Shown here: piece by piece, positions 1 through 11,933 of the stretch | Layout of the letters: each line of letters opens with the position of its first letter | Position numbering within the stretch: position 1 is the stretch's first letter | Assembly (NCBI GenBank): GCA_037974665.1 | Contig: CM075769.1 | Span: 82,093,190-82,157,189, forward strand | Direction: 5' to 3' | Origin: Ehretia macrophylla | Taxonomy: Eukaryota; Streptophyta; Magnoliopsida; Boraginales; Ehretiaceae | DNA: 64,000 nt | Notes under the pieces: model-generated | Database searches by the model: none | What the model was told of the DNA's origin: nothing | Seen by the model: the letters and a program-made list of their open reading frames with translations, nothing else | Position numbers and translations under genes: made by a program

Positions 1-80
1 GGTGCCGTGGGATTCGATAATAGTAATGTGGTGGATAAAGTAGCTTGGCAACCCTAACCGGAGGAAAAAAATTGAAAAGG
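1..80 (-). repeat. Partial 5S spacer at left edge, with terminator of copy 1
   Basis: This is the last 80 bp of a spacer, cut by the window edge. It includes the A runs just left of copy 1 (plus strand), which on the minus strand are the T-rich Pol III terminator. The spacer continues outside the window. Confidence 0.95.
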
Positions 81-199
81 GGGGTGCAACACGAGGACTT
101 CCCAGGGGGTCACCCATCCTAGTACTACTCTCTCCCAAGCACACTTAACTTCAGAGTTCTGATGGGATCCGGTGCATTAGTGCTGGTATGATCGCACCC
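81..199 (-). rRNA. 5S rRNA: 5S rRNA gene, copy 1
   Basis: 5S rRNA is the small RNA of the large ribosomal subunit, transcribed by RNA polymerase III with TFIIIA in the nucleus. The gene is recognised from the minus-strand start GGGTGCGATCATACCAGCAC, the A box AAGTTAAGCGTGCTTGG, the C-box core GGATGGGTGACC and the end TTGCACCCC. The 119-nt length fits the plant family (about 119-121 nt). The ends pair as helix I (positions 1-6 with 113-118). This copy differs from the consensus at C47U, C57U (A box) and C67A (IE), so factor binding may be weakened. Its downstream side has a T4 run, CAA, then a longer T run. T-type promoter flank. Confidence 0.97.
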
Positions 200-758
200 G
201 TCATGTTGGGGGTAGAATTCCTTTTTGTGTTAACGATTCACAGTCGCAGCCTAGTGAGATGGCCCATTTAGAAGGCCCAATGGGCTTAACAACAACCCAT
301 CCGCTTCAATAACGCAGCATCCTCGCAAGACCTGATATCGACGCATTGTAGGGTCCTCTAATGTCCCGCGAGTAAGGTTGTCATCCTATTAACAGTTCAC
401 GACTTACGATCCGGGAGGAAAAAACAGAGCTTAATAAGAAAAGTGGCTCGAAACTGATGAAAACGTTCGATTTTGGGATCCAAAAAGGGCACAGCGAGCA
501 AGCTAGCTGCCCCTGTCTTAGAGCTCTCGGAATGCTTTCCAACAGTATGTTGTGCGCCGCGTAACTCCTTACGGATCAAAAGTTATAAACACCGGAGCGA
601 CAGATACCTGGTCACAAGCCCCACGCCCTCGGTTTGCGGGCCCAGCCTCGTGGTGAAGCGAAGTTGTATTGCCCAAGGTGCCATGGGATTCGATAATAGA
701 AATGTGGTGGATAAATTATCTTGGCAACCCTAATTGGAGGAAATAAAAATTGAAAAGG

Positions 759-877
759 GGGGTGCAACACGAGGACTTCCCAGGGGGTCACCCATCCTAG
801 CACTACTCTCGCCCAAGCACGCTTAACTTCGGAGTTCTGATGGGATCCAGTGCATTAGTACTGGTATGATCACAACC
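759..877 (-). rRNA. 5S rRNA: 5S rRNA gene, copy 2
   Basis: Differs at A77G, C29U, C18U, C6U and G3U. All three internal control boxes are unaltered. G3U breaks a helix I pair with C116; C6U leaves a wobble with G113. G-type promoter flank. Confidence 0.97.
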
Positions 878-1434
878 GTCATGGTGGGGGTAGAATTCCT
901 TTTTGTATTAATGGTTCACAGTCCCAGCCTAGAGAGATGGCCCATTTAGAAGGCCCAATGGGCTTAACAACAACCCATCCGCTTCAACAACGCAGCATCC
1001 TCGCAAGACGTGATATCCACGCATTGTAGGGCTCTCCAATATCCCAAGAGTAAGGTTGTCGTCCTTTTAACAGCTCACGACGTACGATCCGCGATGGAAA
1101 AACAGAGCTTAGTAAGAAAAGTGGCCTGAAACTTATGAAAACGTTCGATTTTGGGCTCCAAAAAGGCAAAGCAAGCAGGCTTGCTGCCCATGTCGTGGAG
1201 CACTCGGAGAGCTTTCTAATGGTATGCTGTGCCCCGCGCAACTCCTTATGGATCAAAAGTTATGGGCACCGGAGCGACAGAGACCTAGTCACAAGCCCTA
1301 TGCGCTCGGTTTACTGGCCCAGCCTCTATGTGCCGCGAAGTTGTCTTGCCCAAGGTGCCGTGGGAATCGATAATAGAAATGTGGTGGATAAAGTATCTTG
1401 GCAACCCTAATCGGAGGAAAAAAAATTGAAAAGG

Positions 1435-1553
1435 GGGGTGCAATACGAGGACGTTCGAGGGGGTCACCCATCCTAGTACTACTCTCACCCAAGCACGCTT
1501 AACTTCGGAGTTCTTATGGGATCCGGGGCATTGGTACTGGTATAATCATACCT
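1435..1553 (-). rRNA. 5S rRNA: 5S rRNA gene, copy 3 (heavily diverged)
   Basis: The most substituted full-length copy, with 13 changes: G110A, A101C, G99A, G97C (C box), C67U (IE), C39A, A27C, U21C, C18U, C10U, C6U, G5A, G1A. Length is preserved, but helix I and two control boxes are affected; it is probably a pseudogene. T-type flank. Confidence 0.93.
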
Positions 1554-2113
1554 GTCATGTTAGGGGTAGAATGCCATTTTGTATTAATGGTTCACAGTCC
1601 CAGCCTAGAGAGATGGCCCATTTAGAAGGCCCAATGGGCTTAACAACAACCCATCCGCTTCAACAACGCAGCATCCTCACAAGACTTAATATCGACGCAT
1701 TGTAGGGCTCTCTAATGTCCCGTCAGTAAGGTTGTCGTCCTTTCAACATCTCACGACGTACGATCCGGGTTGGAAAAACGGAGCTTAATAAGGAAAGTGG
1801 CCCGACACTGATGAAAACGTTCGATTTTGGGCTCCAAAAAAGGCACAGCAAGCGTGCTTGCTGCCCCCGTCGTACAGCTCTCAGAGAGCTTTCCAACGGT
1901 ATGCTGTGTGCATCGCGTAAATCCATACGGATCAAAAGTTATGGGCACCGGAGCGACGGAGACCTGGTCACAAGCCCTACGGCCTTGGTTTGCTGGCCCA
2001 GCCTCCACGTGAAGCGAAGTTGTCTTGCCCAAGGTGCCGTGGGATTCGATAATAGAAATGTGGTGGATAAAGTAACTTGGCAACCTTAACCGGAGGAAAG
2101 CAAATTGAAAAGG

Positions 2114-2230
2114 GGGGTGCAACACGAGAACTTCCCAAGGGGTCAGCCATCCTAGTACTACCTCGCCCTAGCACGCTTAACTTCGGAGTTCTGATGGGAT
2201 CCGATGCATTAGTGCTGGTATTATCGCACC
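2114..2230 (-). rRNA. 5S rRNA: 5S rRNA gene, copy 4 (two 1-nt deletions)
   Basis: 117 nt: one base is lost in the IE (around A71) and one of G1-G3 at the 5' end. Also C104U, C95U and G87C (C box), U63A (A box), C28U, C10A. Likely non-functional. First copy with a B-type promoter flank. Confidence 0.93.
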
Positions 2231-2788
2231 GTCATGTTGAGGGCACAATTCTTTTATGTGTTAACGGTTCACAGTCCCAGCCTAGTGAGATGGCCCATTC
2301 AGAAGGCCCAATGGGCTTAACAACAACCCATCCTCTTCAACAACGCAGCATCCTCGCAAGACATGATATCGACACAATGTAGGGCCCTCTAATATACCGC
2401 GAGAACGGTTGTCATCCTTTTAACAGCTCACGACGTACGATCCGGGACGAAAAAATAGAGCTTAATAAGAAAAGTCGACCGAAACTGATGAAAACGTTCG
2501 ATTTTGGGCACCAAAAAGGAAACAGCGAGCAAGCTAACTGCCCCCGTCGTAGAGCTCTCAGAGTGCTTTCAACCGGTATGCTGTACGCCGCGTAAGTCCT
2601 TACAGATCAAAAGTTATAGGCAACGGAGCGACAGAGACTTTATCACAGGCCCTATGCCGTCGGTTTGCGGGCCCAGCCTCCACGTGAAGCGAAGTTGTCT
2701 TGCCCAAGGTGCCGTGGGATTTGATAATAGAAATGTGGTGGATAAATTATCTTGGCAACCTTAACCGGAGGAAAAATTATTGAGAAGG

Positions 2789-2907
2789 GGGGTGGAACAC
2801 GAGGACTTCCCAGGGGGTCACCCATCCTAGTACTACTCTCGCCCAAGCACGCTTAACTTCGGAGTTCTAATGGGATCCGGTGCATTAGTGCTGGTATGAT
2901 CGCACCC
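2789..2907 (-). rRNA. 5S rRNA: 5S rRNA gene, copy 5
   Basis: Only G113C and C39U. Control boxes intact. G113C removes the helix I partner of C6. T-type flank. Confidence 0.97.
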
Positions 2908-3465
2908 GTCATGTTGAGGGTAGAATTCCTTTTTGTGTTAAAGGTTCACAGTCCCAGCCGAGAGAGATGGCCCATTCAGAAGGCCCAATGGTCTTAACAA
3001 CAACCCACCCGTTTGAACAACGTAGCATCCTCTCAAGACGTGATATCGACGCATTGTAGCGCCCTCGAATGTCCCGCGAGTAATGTTGTCGTCCTTTTAA
3101 CAGCTCACGTCGTACGATCCAGGACGGAAAAACAGAGCTTAATAAGAAAAGTGGCCTAAAACTAATGAAAACGTTCGATTTTGGGCTCCAAAAAGGGTAA
3201 AGCAAGCTAGCTTGCTGCCCCCGTCGTGGAGCTCTTGGAGGGCTTTCCAACGGTATGCTGGGCGCTGCGTAACTCCTTACGGATCAAAAGTTATGGGCAC
3301 CGGAGTGACGGAGACTTGATCACATTTCCTACGCCCTCGGTTTGCAGGCCTAGCCTCCATGTGAAGCGAAGTTGTCTTGCCCAAGGTGCCGTGGGATTCG
3401 ATAATAGAAATGTGGTGGATAAAGTATCTTGGCAACCTTAACAGGAGGAAAATAAATTGAAAAGG

Positions 3466-3584
3466 GGGGTGCAACACGAGGACTTCCTAGGGGGTCACCC
3501 ATCCTAGTACTACTCTCGCCCAAGCACGCTTAACTTCGGAGTTCTGATGGGATCCGGTGCATTAGTGCTGGTATGATCGCACCC
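3466..3584 (-). rRNA. 5S rRNA: 5S rRNA gene, copy 6
   Basis: Near consensus: the single change is G97A, at the last base of the C box and in a CTG (CHG) site. G-type flank. Confidence 0.98.
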
Positions 3585-4141
3585 GTCATGGTCGGGGTAG
3601 AATTCCTTTTTGTGTTAATGGTCCACAGTCCCAACCTAGAGAGATGGCACATTCAGAAGGCCCAATGGGCTTAACAACAACCCATCCGCTTCAACAACGC
3701 AGCATCCTCGCAAGACGTGATATCGACGCATTGTAAGGCTCTCTAATGTCCCGCGAGTAAGGTTGTCGTCCTTTTAACAGCTCACGACGTACGATCCGGG
3801 TCGAAAAAACAGAGCTTAATAAGAAAAGGGGCCCGAAGCTGATGAAAAAGGTCGATTTTGGTCTCGAAAAAGGGCATAGCGAGCAAGCTTGTTGCGCCCG
3901 TCATAGAGCTCTCGGAGTGCTTTTCAACGGTATGTTGTACGCCGCGTAACTCCTTACGGATCAAAATTTATGGGCATCGGAGCGATGGAGACCTGGTCAC
4001 AAGCCCTACGCCCCCGGTTTGAGGGCCCAGCCTCCACGTGAAGCGAAGTTGTCTTGCCCAAGGTGCCGTGGGATTCGATAATAGAAATGGGGTGGATGAA
4101 GTATCTTGGCAACCCTAACCGGAAGAAAAAAATTGAAAAGG

Positions 4142-4260
4142 GGGGTGCAACACGAGGACTTCCCAGTGGGTCACCCATCCTAGTACTACTCTCGCCCAAG
4201 CACGCTTAACTTCGTAGTTCTAATGGGATCCGGTGCATTAGTGCTGGTATGATCGCAGCC
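4142..4260 (-). rRNA. 5S rRNA: 5S rRNA gene, copy 7
   Basis: C94A (C box), C46A, C39U, G3C. G3C breaks a helix I pair. B-type promoter flank. Confidence 0.97.
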
Positions 4261-4817
4261 ATCATGTTGAGGGCACAATTCCTTTATGTGTTAACGGTTC
4301 ACAGACCCTGCCTAGAGAGATGGCCCATTCAGAAGGCCCAATTGGCTTAACAACAACCCATCCGCTTCAACAACGCAGCATCCTCTCAAGATGTGATATC
4401 GACGCAATGTAGGGCCCTCTAATGTCACGCGAGGAAGGTTTTCATCCTTTTAACAGTCCACGACGAACGAACCGGGACGGAAAAACAGAGCTTAATAAAA
4501 AAAGTGGCTCAAAACTGATGAAAACGTTCGATTTTGGGCGCCAAAAAGGGCAAAGCAAGCAAACTTGCTGCCCCCGTCGTAGAGCTCTCAGAGAGCTTTC
4601 CAACGGTATGCTGTGCGCCGCGTAACTCCTTACAGATCAAAAGTTTTGGGCACCGGAGTGACGGAGAACTGGTCACAAGCCCTACGCCCTTAGTTTGCGG
4701 GCCCAGCCTCTACGTGAAGCGGAGTTGTCTTGCCCAAGGTGCCGTGGGATTCGAGAATAGAATTGTGGTGGATAAAGCAGCTTGGCAACCCTAACCGGAG
4801 GAAAAAAAATTGAAAAG

Positions 4818-4936
4818 GGGGTTCAACACGAGGACTTCCCAGGGGGTCACCCATCATAGTACAACTCTCGCCCAAGCACGCTTAAGTTCGGAGTTCTGAT
4901 AGGATCCGGTGCATTAGTGCTGGTATGATCGCACCC
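4818..4936 (-). rRNA. 5S rRNA: 5S rRNA gene, copy 8
   Basis: C114A, G81U (C box), A74U, G51C (A box), C36U. Two control boxes altered. T-type flank, missing the CC of the usual AATTCC block. Confidence 0.96.
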
Positions 4937-5493
4937 ATCATGTTGGGGGTAGAATTATTTTTGTGGTAAAGGTTCACAGTCCCAGCCTAGAGAGATGGCC
5001 CATTCAGAAGGCCCAATAGGCTTAACAACAACCCATCCGCTTCAACAACGCAGTATCCTCGCAAGACGTGAAATCGACGCAATTTAAAGCCCTCTAATGT
5101 CACGCGAGTAAGGTTGTCGTCCTTTTAACAGTTCACGACGTACGATCCGGGACGGAAAAACAGAGCTTAATAAGAAAAGTGGCTCAAAATTGACGAAAAC
5201 GTTCGATTTTGGGCTCCAAAAAGGGCACAGCAAGCAAGCTTGCTGCCCCCATTGTAGAGCTCTCGGAGAGCTTTGCAACGGTACGCTGTGCACCGCGTAA
5301 CTCTTTACAGATCAAAAGTTATTGGCACCGGAGCGACGGAGACCTGGTCACAAGCCCTACGCCCTCGATTTGCGGGCCCAGCCTCCACGTGAAGCGAAGT
5401 TGTCTTGCCCACGGTGCCGTGGGATTCGATAATAGAAATGTGGTGGATAAAGTACCTTGGCAACCCTAATCGGAGGAAACAAAATTGAAAAGA

Positions 5494-5611
5494 GGGGAGC
5501 AACACGAGGACTTCCCAGGGGTAACCCATCCTAGTACTACTCTCACCCAAGCACGCTTAACTTCGGAGTTCTGATGGGATCCTGTACATTAGTGCTGGTA
5601 TGATCGCACCC
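5494..5611 (-). rRNA. 5S rRNA: 5S rRNA gene, copy 9 (1-nt deletion)
   Basis: 118 nt: one C is missing from the C91-95 run in the C box. Also A115U, G89U (C box), C67U (IE), C29A, C26U. Probably impaired. T-type flank. Confidence 0.95.
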
Positions 5612-6170
5612 GTCATGTTGGGTGTAGAATTCCTTTTTGTGTTAAAAGTTTACAGTCCCGGCCTAGAGAGATGGCCCATTCAGAAGGCCCAATGCGCTTA
5701 ACAACAACCCATCCGCTTCAACAACGCAGCATCCTCGCAAGACGTGATATCGACGCAATGTAGAGCCCCCTAATGTCATGCGAATAAGGTTGTCGTCCTT
5801 TTAACAGTTCACGACGTACGCTCCGGGACGGAAAAACAGAGCTTAATAAGAAAAATGGACCGTAACTGATGAAAACGTTCGATTTTGGGCTCCAAAAGGT
5901 GCAAAGCAAGCAAGCCTTCTGCCCCCGACGTAGAGCTCTCGGAGAGATGTCCAACGGTATGCTGTGCACCGCGTAACTCCTTATGGATCAAATGTTATGG
6001 GCACCAGAGCGACGGAGACCTGGTCACATGCCCTACGCCCTCGGTTTGCGGGCCCAGCCTCCACGTGAAGCGAAGTTGTCTTGCCCATGGTGCCGTGGGA
6101 TTTGATAATAGAAATGCGGTGGATAAAGTAGCTTGGCAATCCTAACCGGAGGAAAAAAAATTTGAAAAGC

Positions 6171-6289
6171 GGGGTGCAACACTAGGACTTCCCAGGGGGT
6201 CACCCATCCTAGTACTACTCTCGCCAAAGCACGCTTAACTTCGGAGTTCTGATGGGATCCGGTGCATTAATGCTGGTATGATCGCACCC
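6171..6289 (-). rRNA. 5S rRNA: 5S rRNA gene, copy 10
   Basis: C107A, G64U (last base of the A box), C20U. T-type flank. Confidence 0.97.
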
Positions 6290-6846
6290 GTCATGTTGGG
6301 GGTAGAATTCCGTTTTGTGTTAACAGTTCACAGTCCCAGCCTAGAGAGATGGCCCATTTAGAATCCCAATGGGCTTAACAACAACCCATCCGCTTCAACA
6401 ACGCAGCATCCTCGCAAGACATGATATTGACGCATTGTAGGGCCCTCTAATGTCCCTCGAGTAAGGTTGTCGTCCTTTTAACAGCTCATGACGTACGATC
6501 CGGGACGGAAAAACAGAGCTTAATATGAAAAGTAGCCCGAAACTGATGAAAACGTTCTATTTTGGACTCCAAAAAAGGCATAGCCAGCAAACTAGTTGCC
6601 CCCGTCGTAGAGCTCTCGGAGGGATTCCCAACGGTATGCTGTGCGCCGCGTAACTCCGTATGGATCAAAAGTTATGGACACCGGAGTGACAGAGACTTGG
6701 TCACAAGCCCTACGCCCTCGGTTTGCGGGCCTAGTCTTCACGTGAAGTAAAGTTGTCTTGCCCAAGGTGCCGTGGGATTCGATAGTAGAAATGTGGTGGA
6801 TAAAGTATCTTGGCAACCTTAACCGGAGGAAAAAAAATTGAAAAAG

Positions 6847-6965
6847 GGGGTGCAACACGAGGACTTCCCAAGGGTTCACCCATCCTAGTAATACTCTCGC
6901 CCAAGCACTCTTAACTTCGGAGTTCTGATGGGATCCGGTGCATTAGTGCTGGTATGATCGCACCC
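6847..6965 (-). rRNA. 5S rRNA: 5S rRNA gene, copy 11
   Basis: C95U and C91A (C box), G75U, C57A (A box). T-type flank. Confidence 0.97.
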
Positions 6966-7523
6966 GTCATGTTGGGGGTTGAATTCGTTTTTGTGTTAAA
7001 GGTTCACAGTCCCAGCCTAGAGAGATGGCCCATTCAGAAGGCCTAATGGGCTTAGCAACAACCCATCCGCTTCAACAACGCAGCATCCTCGCAAGACGTG
7101 ATATCGACCCATTGTAGCGCCCTCTAATGTCCTGTGAGTAAGATTGTCGTCATTTTAACAGCTCACGACGTACGATCCAGAATGGAAAAACAGATCTTAA
7201 TAAGAAAAGTGTCCTGAAACTGATGAAAACGTTGGATTTTGGCCTCCAAAAAGGGCATAGAAAGCAACCTTGCTTTTCCCGTCATGGAGCTCTCGGAAAG
7301 CATTCCAACGGTATGCTGTGCGCTGCATAACACCTTACAGATCAAAAGTTATGGGCACCGGAGCGACGGAGACCTGGTCACAAGCCCTACGCCCTCGATT
7401 TACGAGCCCAGCCTCGACGTGAAGCAAAGTTGTCTTGCCCAAGGTGCTGTGGGATTCGATAATTGAAATGTGGTGGATAAAGTATCTTGGCAACCCTAAC
7501 CGGAGGAAAAAAAAATTGAAAAG

Positions 7524-7641
7524 GGGGTGCAACACGAGGACTTCCAGGGGGTCAACCATCCTAGTACTATTCTTGCCCAAGCACGCTTAACTTCGGAGTT
7601 CTGATGCGATCCGGTGCATTAGTGCTGGTATGATCGCACCC
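7524..7641 (-). rRNA. 5S rRNA: 5S rRNA gene, copy 12 (1-nt deletion)
   Basis: 118 nt: one G of G97-99 is lost at the edge of the C box. Also G87U (C box), G72A and G68A (IE), C35G. C35G is shared with copy 22 and with gene fragment 66. G-type flank. Confidence 0.95.
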
Positions 7642-8199
7642 GTCATGGTGGCTGTAGAATTCCTTTTTGTGTTAACGGTTCACAGTCCCAGCCTAGAGAG
7701 ATGGCCAATTCAGAAGGCCCAATGGGCTTAACGACAACCCATCCGCTCCAACAACGCAGCATCCTCGCAAGACGTGATATCAACGCATTGTAGGGCCCTC
7801 TTATGTCCAGCGAGTAAGGTTGTTGTCCTTTTAACAGCTCACGACATATGATCCGAGACGGAAAAACAGAGCTTAATAAGAAAAGTGCCCCGAAACTGAT
7901 GAAAACGTTCAATTTTAGGCTCCAAAAAGGGCACAACTAGCTAGCTTGCAACACCCGTCGTAGAGCTCTCAAAGAGCTTTCCAACGGTATGCTGTGCACC
8001 GCGTAACTCCTTACGAATCAAAAGTTATGGGCACCGGAGCGATTGAGACTTGGTCACAAGCCCTACGCCCTCGGTTTGTGGGCCCAGCCTCCACGTGAAG
8101 CGAAGTTGTCTTGCCCAAGGTGCCGTGGTATTCGATAATAGAAATGTGGTGGATAAAGTATCTTGGCAACCCTAACCAGAGGAAAAAAACTTGAAAAGG

Positions 8200-8318
8200 G
8201 CGGTGCAACACAACGACTTCCCAAGGGGTCACCCGTCCTAGTACTACTCTCGCCCAAGCACGCTTAACTTCGGAGTTCTGATCGGATCCGGTGCATTAGT
8301 GCTTGTATGATCGCACCT
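8200..8318 (-). rRNA. 5S rRNA: 5S rRNA gene, copy 13
   Basis: C118G, C107U, C105G, C95U and U84C (C box), C36G, C15A, G1A. Both partners of the terminal helix I pair are changed but do not restore pairing. B-type flank. The spacer to its right carries a 20-bp deletion near 8410, between two copies of CAACAAC, so the next gene is 657 bp away. Confidence 0.96.
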
Positions 8319-8856
8319 GTCATGTTGATGGCACAATTCCTTTATGTGTTAACTGTTCACAGTCCCAGCCTAGAGAGATTGCCCATTCATAAGGCCCAAT
8401 GGGCTTAACAACGCAGCATCCTCGCAAGATGTGATATCAACGTATTGTAGCGCCCTCTATTGTCCCGCGAGTAAGGTTGTCGTCCTTTTAACAGCTCACG
8501 ACGTACGATCCGGAACGAAAAAATAGAGCTTAATGAGAAAAGTGCCCCGAAACTGATGAAAACGTTCAATTTTGGGCTCCAAAAAGTTCAAAGCAAGCAA
8601 GCTTGCTGCCCCAGTCGTAGAGCTCTTGGAGAGCTTTCCAACGGTATGCTGTGTGCTATGTTAGTCCTTACGGATCAAAAGTTATGGGTACGGGAGCGAC
8701 AGAGACCTGGTCACAAGCCCGACGCCCTCGGTTTGTCGGCCCAGCCTCGAAGTGAAGCGAAGTTGTCTTACCCAAGGTGCCGTGAGATTCGATAATAGAA
8801 TTGTGGTGGATAAAGTATTTTGGCAACCCTAACCGAAGGAAAAAAAATTGAAAAGG

Positions 8857-8974
8857 GCGGTGCAACACGGGGACTTCCCAAGGGGTCACCCATCCTAATA
8901 CTACTCTCGCCAAGCACGCTTAACTTCGGAGTTCTGATGGGATCCGGTGCATTAGTGCTAGTATGATCGCACAC
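8857..8974 (-). rRNA. 5S rRNA: 5S rRNA gene, copy 14 (1-nt deletion)
   Basis: 118 nt: one G is missing from G64-66 at the A box edge. Also C118G, U106C, C95U (C box), C78U, C15U, G2U. Copy 28, 9.7 kb away, has the same deletion together with U106C, which suggests shared descent. G-type flank. Confidence 0.95.
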
Positions 8975-9531
8975 GTTATGGTGGGGGTAGAATTCCTTTT
9001 TGTGTTAACGGTTCACAGTCCCAGCCTAGAGAGATGGCCCATTCAGAAGGCCAAATAGGCTTAACAACAACCCATCTGCTTCAACAACGCAGCATCATAG
9101 CAAGACGTGATATCGATGCATTATAGGGCCCTCTAATGTCCCGCGAGTAGGATTGTCATCCTTTTAACAACTCACGACGTACGATCCAGGATGGAAAAAT
9201 AGAGCTTAATAAGAAAATTGGCCTGAAACTGATGAAAACGTTCGATTTTGGGCTCCAAAAAGGGCACAACGAGCAAGCTGGCTGCACCCGTCGTAGAGCT
9301 CTCGGAGAGTTTCCAACAGTATGATTTGCACTGCATAACTCCTTACGGATCAAAAGTTATGGGCAGCGGAGGGACCGAGACTTGGTCACAAGCCCTACGC
9401 CGTCGGTTTACGGGCCCAACCTCCACGTGAAGCGAAGTTGTCTTGCCCAAGGTACCGTGGGATTCGGTAATAGAAATGTGGTGGATAAAGTATCTTGGCA
9501 ACCCTAACCGGAGGAAAAAAAATTGAAAAGT

Positions 9532-9650
9532 GGGGTGCAACACAAGGACTACCCAGGGGGTCACCCATCCTAGTACTACTCTCGCCCAAGCACGCTTAAC
9601 TTCGGAGTTTTGATGGGATCCGGTGCAGTAGTGCTGGTATGATCGAACCC
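9532..9650 (-). rRNA. 5S rRNA: 5S rRNA gene, copy 15
   Basis: C107U, A100U, G41A, A23C, G5U. Control boxes intact; G5U breaks the helix I pair with C114. T-type flank. Confidence 0.97.
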
Positions 9651-10208
9651 GTCATGTTGGGGGTAGAATTCTTTTTTTGTGTTAACGGTTCACAGTCCCA
9701 ACCTAGAGAGATGGCCTATTCAGAAGGCCCAATGGGCTTAACAACAACCCATCCGCTTCAACAACGCAGCATCCACGCAAGACGTTATATCGACGTATTG
9801 TAGTGCCCTCTAATGTCCCGCAAGTAAGGTTGTCGTCCTCTTAACAGCTCACGATGTACGATCTGGGATGAAAAAACAGAGCTTAATAATAAAAGTGGCC
9901 CAAAACTGATGAAAACGTTCGATTTTGGGCTCCAAAAATGGCACAACGAGCAAGCTGGCTGCGCCCGTCGTAGAGCTCTCAGAGAGTTTCCAACAGTATG
10001 ATTTGCACTGCGTAACTCCTTACTGATCAAAAGTTATGGGCACCAGAGCGACGGAGACCTGGTCAAAAGCCCTACGCCCTCGGTTTGCAAGCCCAGCCTC
10101 CATGTGAACCGAAGTTGTCTTGCCCAAGGTGCCGTGGGATTCGATAATAGAAATGTGGTGGATAAAGTATCTTGGAAACCCTAAACGGAGGAAAAAAAAT
10201 TGAAAAGG

Positions 10209-10327
10209 GGAGTGCAACACGAGGACCTCCCAGGGGCTCACACATCCTAGTACTACTCTCGCCCAAGCACGCTTAACTTTGGAGTTTTGATAGGATCCAG
10301 TGCGTTAGTGCTGGTATGATCGCACCC
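10209..10327 (-). rRNA. 5S rRNA: 5S rRNA gene, copy 16
   Basis: Nine changes: C117U, A101G, C91G and G86U (C box), G48A, G41A, C36U, C29U, U24C. B-type flank. The next gene is 929 bp away because of the rearranged spacer between them. Confidence 0.96.
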
Positions 10328-11137
10328 GTCATGTTGATGGCACAATTCCTTTATGTGTTAACGATTCACAGCCCAGCCTAGAGAGATGGGCCATTCAGAC
10401 GGTCCAATGGGCTTAACAACAACCCATCTGCTTTAATAACGCAGTATCCTCGCAGGATGTGATATCGACGCGTTGTAGGGCCCTCTAATGTCCCACGAGT
10501 AAGGTTGTCGTCCTTTTAACAGCTCACGATGTACAATCCGAAAAGGAAAAACAGAGCAAAATGAGAAAAGTGGCCCAAAACTAATGAAAACGTTCAATTT
10601 TGGGCTCCAAAAAAGGGCACAACGAGCAAGCTAGCTATACCGTTTTTGATGGCATAATTCCTTTATGTATTAACGGTTAACAGTCCCAGCCTAGAGAGAT
10701 GGCCCATTCAGAAGGCCTCATGGGCTTAACAACAACCCATCTGCTTTAATAACGCAGTATCCTCGCAGGATGTGATATCGACGCGTTGTAGGGCCCTCTA
10801 ATGTCCCACGAGTAAGGTTGTCGTCCTTTTAACAGCTCACGATGTACGATCCGGAAAGGAAAAACATAGCAAAATGAGAAAGCTAGCTACCCTCGTCGTG
10901 GATCTCTCGGAGAGCTTTCCAATGGTATGCTGTACGCCGTGTTACTCCTAACGGATCAAAAGTTATGGGCACCGGAGCAACGGAGACCTGGTCACAAGCC
11001 CTACGCCCTCGGTTTGCGGGCCCAGTCTCCACGTGAAGCGAAGTTGTCTTGCCCAAGGTGCCGTTGGATTTGATAATAGAAATGTGGTGGATAAAGTAGC
11101 TTGGCAACCCTAACCGGAGGAAAAAAAATTGAAAAAG
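10328..11137. repeat. Rearranged double spacer lacking a 5S gene
   Basis: Two incomplete B-type spacers are joined with no gene between them. The first (about 10328-10640) runs to CAAGCTAGCTA in mid-spacer, then jumps back to the spacer start (CCGT then TTGATGG). The second continues to copy 17 but lacks about 60 bp at 10878-10885, where AATGAGAAA joins directly to GCTAGCTACC. The two copies share private changes at a 313-bp offset (for example CTTTAATAACGCAG from 10430 and from 10743; CGATGTAC and GGAAAGG in both). The best reading is a direct duplication of a spacer fragment followed by a deletion. Confidence 0.9.
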
Positions 11138-11256
11138 GGAGTGCAACACGAGGACTTCCCAGGGGGTCCCCCATCCTAGTAGTACTCTCGTCCAAGCACA
11201 CTTAACTTCGGAGTTCTGATGGGATCCGGTGCATTATTGCTGGTATGATCGCACCC
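11138..11256 (-). rRNA. 5S rRNA: 5S rRNA gene, copy 17
   Basis: C117U, U88G (C box), G75C, G66A, C57U (A box), C20A. T-type flank; its right-hand spacer shares private changes with that of copy 20. Confidence 0.97.
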
Positions 11257-11814
11257 GTCATGTTGGGGGTAGAATTCCTTTTTGTGTTAACGGTTCACAG
11301 TCCCAGCCTATAGAGCTGGCCCATTCAGAAGGCCCAAAGGGCTTAACAACAACCCATCCGCTTCAACAACGCAGCATCCTCGCAAGACGTGATATCGATG
11401 CATTTTAGGGCCCTCAAATGTCCCGCGAGTATGGTTGTCATCCTTTTAACAGCTCACGACATACGATCCGGGATGGAAAAACAGAGTTTAATAAGAAAAT
11501 TGGCCCGAAACTGATGAAAATGTTCGATTTTGGGCTCCAAAATGGGCAAAGCGAGATAACTCGCTGCCCCAGTCGTAGAGCTCTCAGATAGCTTTCCAAC
11601 GGTATGCTGTGCGCCACGTAACTTCTTATGGATTAAAAGTTATGGGCACCAGAGCGAAGGAGACGTGGTCACAAGCCATACGCCCTCGGTTTGCGGGCCC
11701 AGCCTCCACGTGAAGCAAAGTTGTCTTGCCCAAGGTGCCGTGGGATTCGAGAATAGAAATATGGCGGATAAAGTATCTTGGCAACCCTAACCGGAGGAAA
11801 AAAAATTTAAAAGG

Positions 11815-11933
11815 GGAGTGCAACACGAGGACTTCCCAGGGGGTCACCCATCCTAGTACTACTCTCGTCCAAGCAGGCTTAACTTCGGAGTTCTGATGGG
11901 ATCCGAAGCATTAGTGCTGGTATGATCGCACCC
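11815..11933 (-). rRNA. 5S rRNA: 5S rRNA gene, copy 18
   Basis: C117U, G66A, G58C (A box), C28U, A27U. The set G58C+C28U+A27U recurs in copy 21, three units on. T-type flank. Confidence 0.97.

Noticed and set aside
10640-10660. Possible residual 5S gene at the rearranged spacer junction
   Set aside because: At most a few bases (ACC) of the gene edge remain; no recognisable gene segment, so no gene was called.
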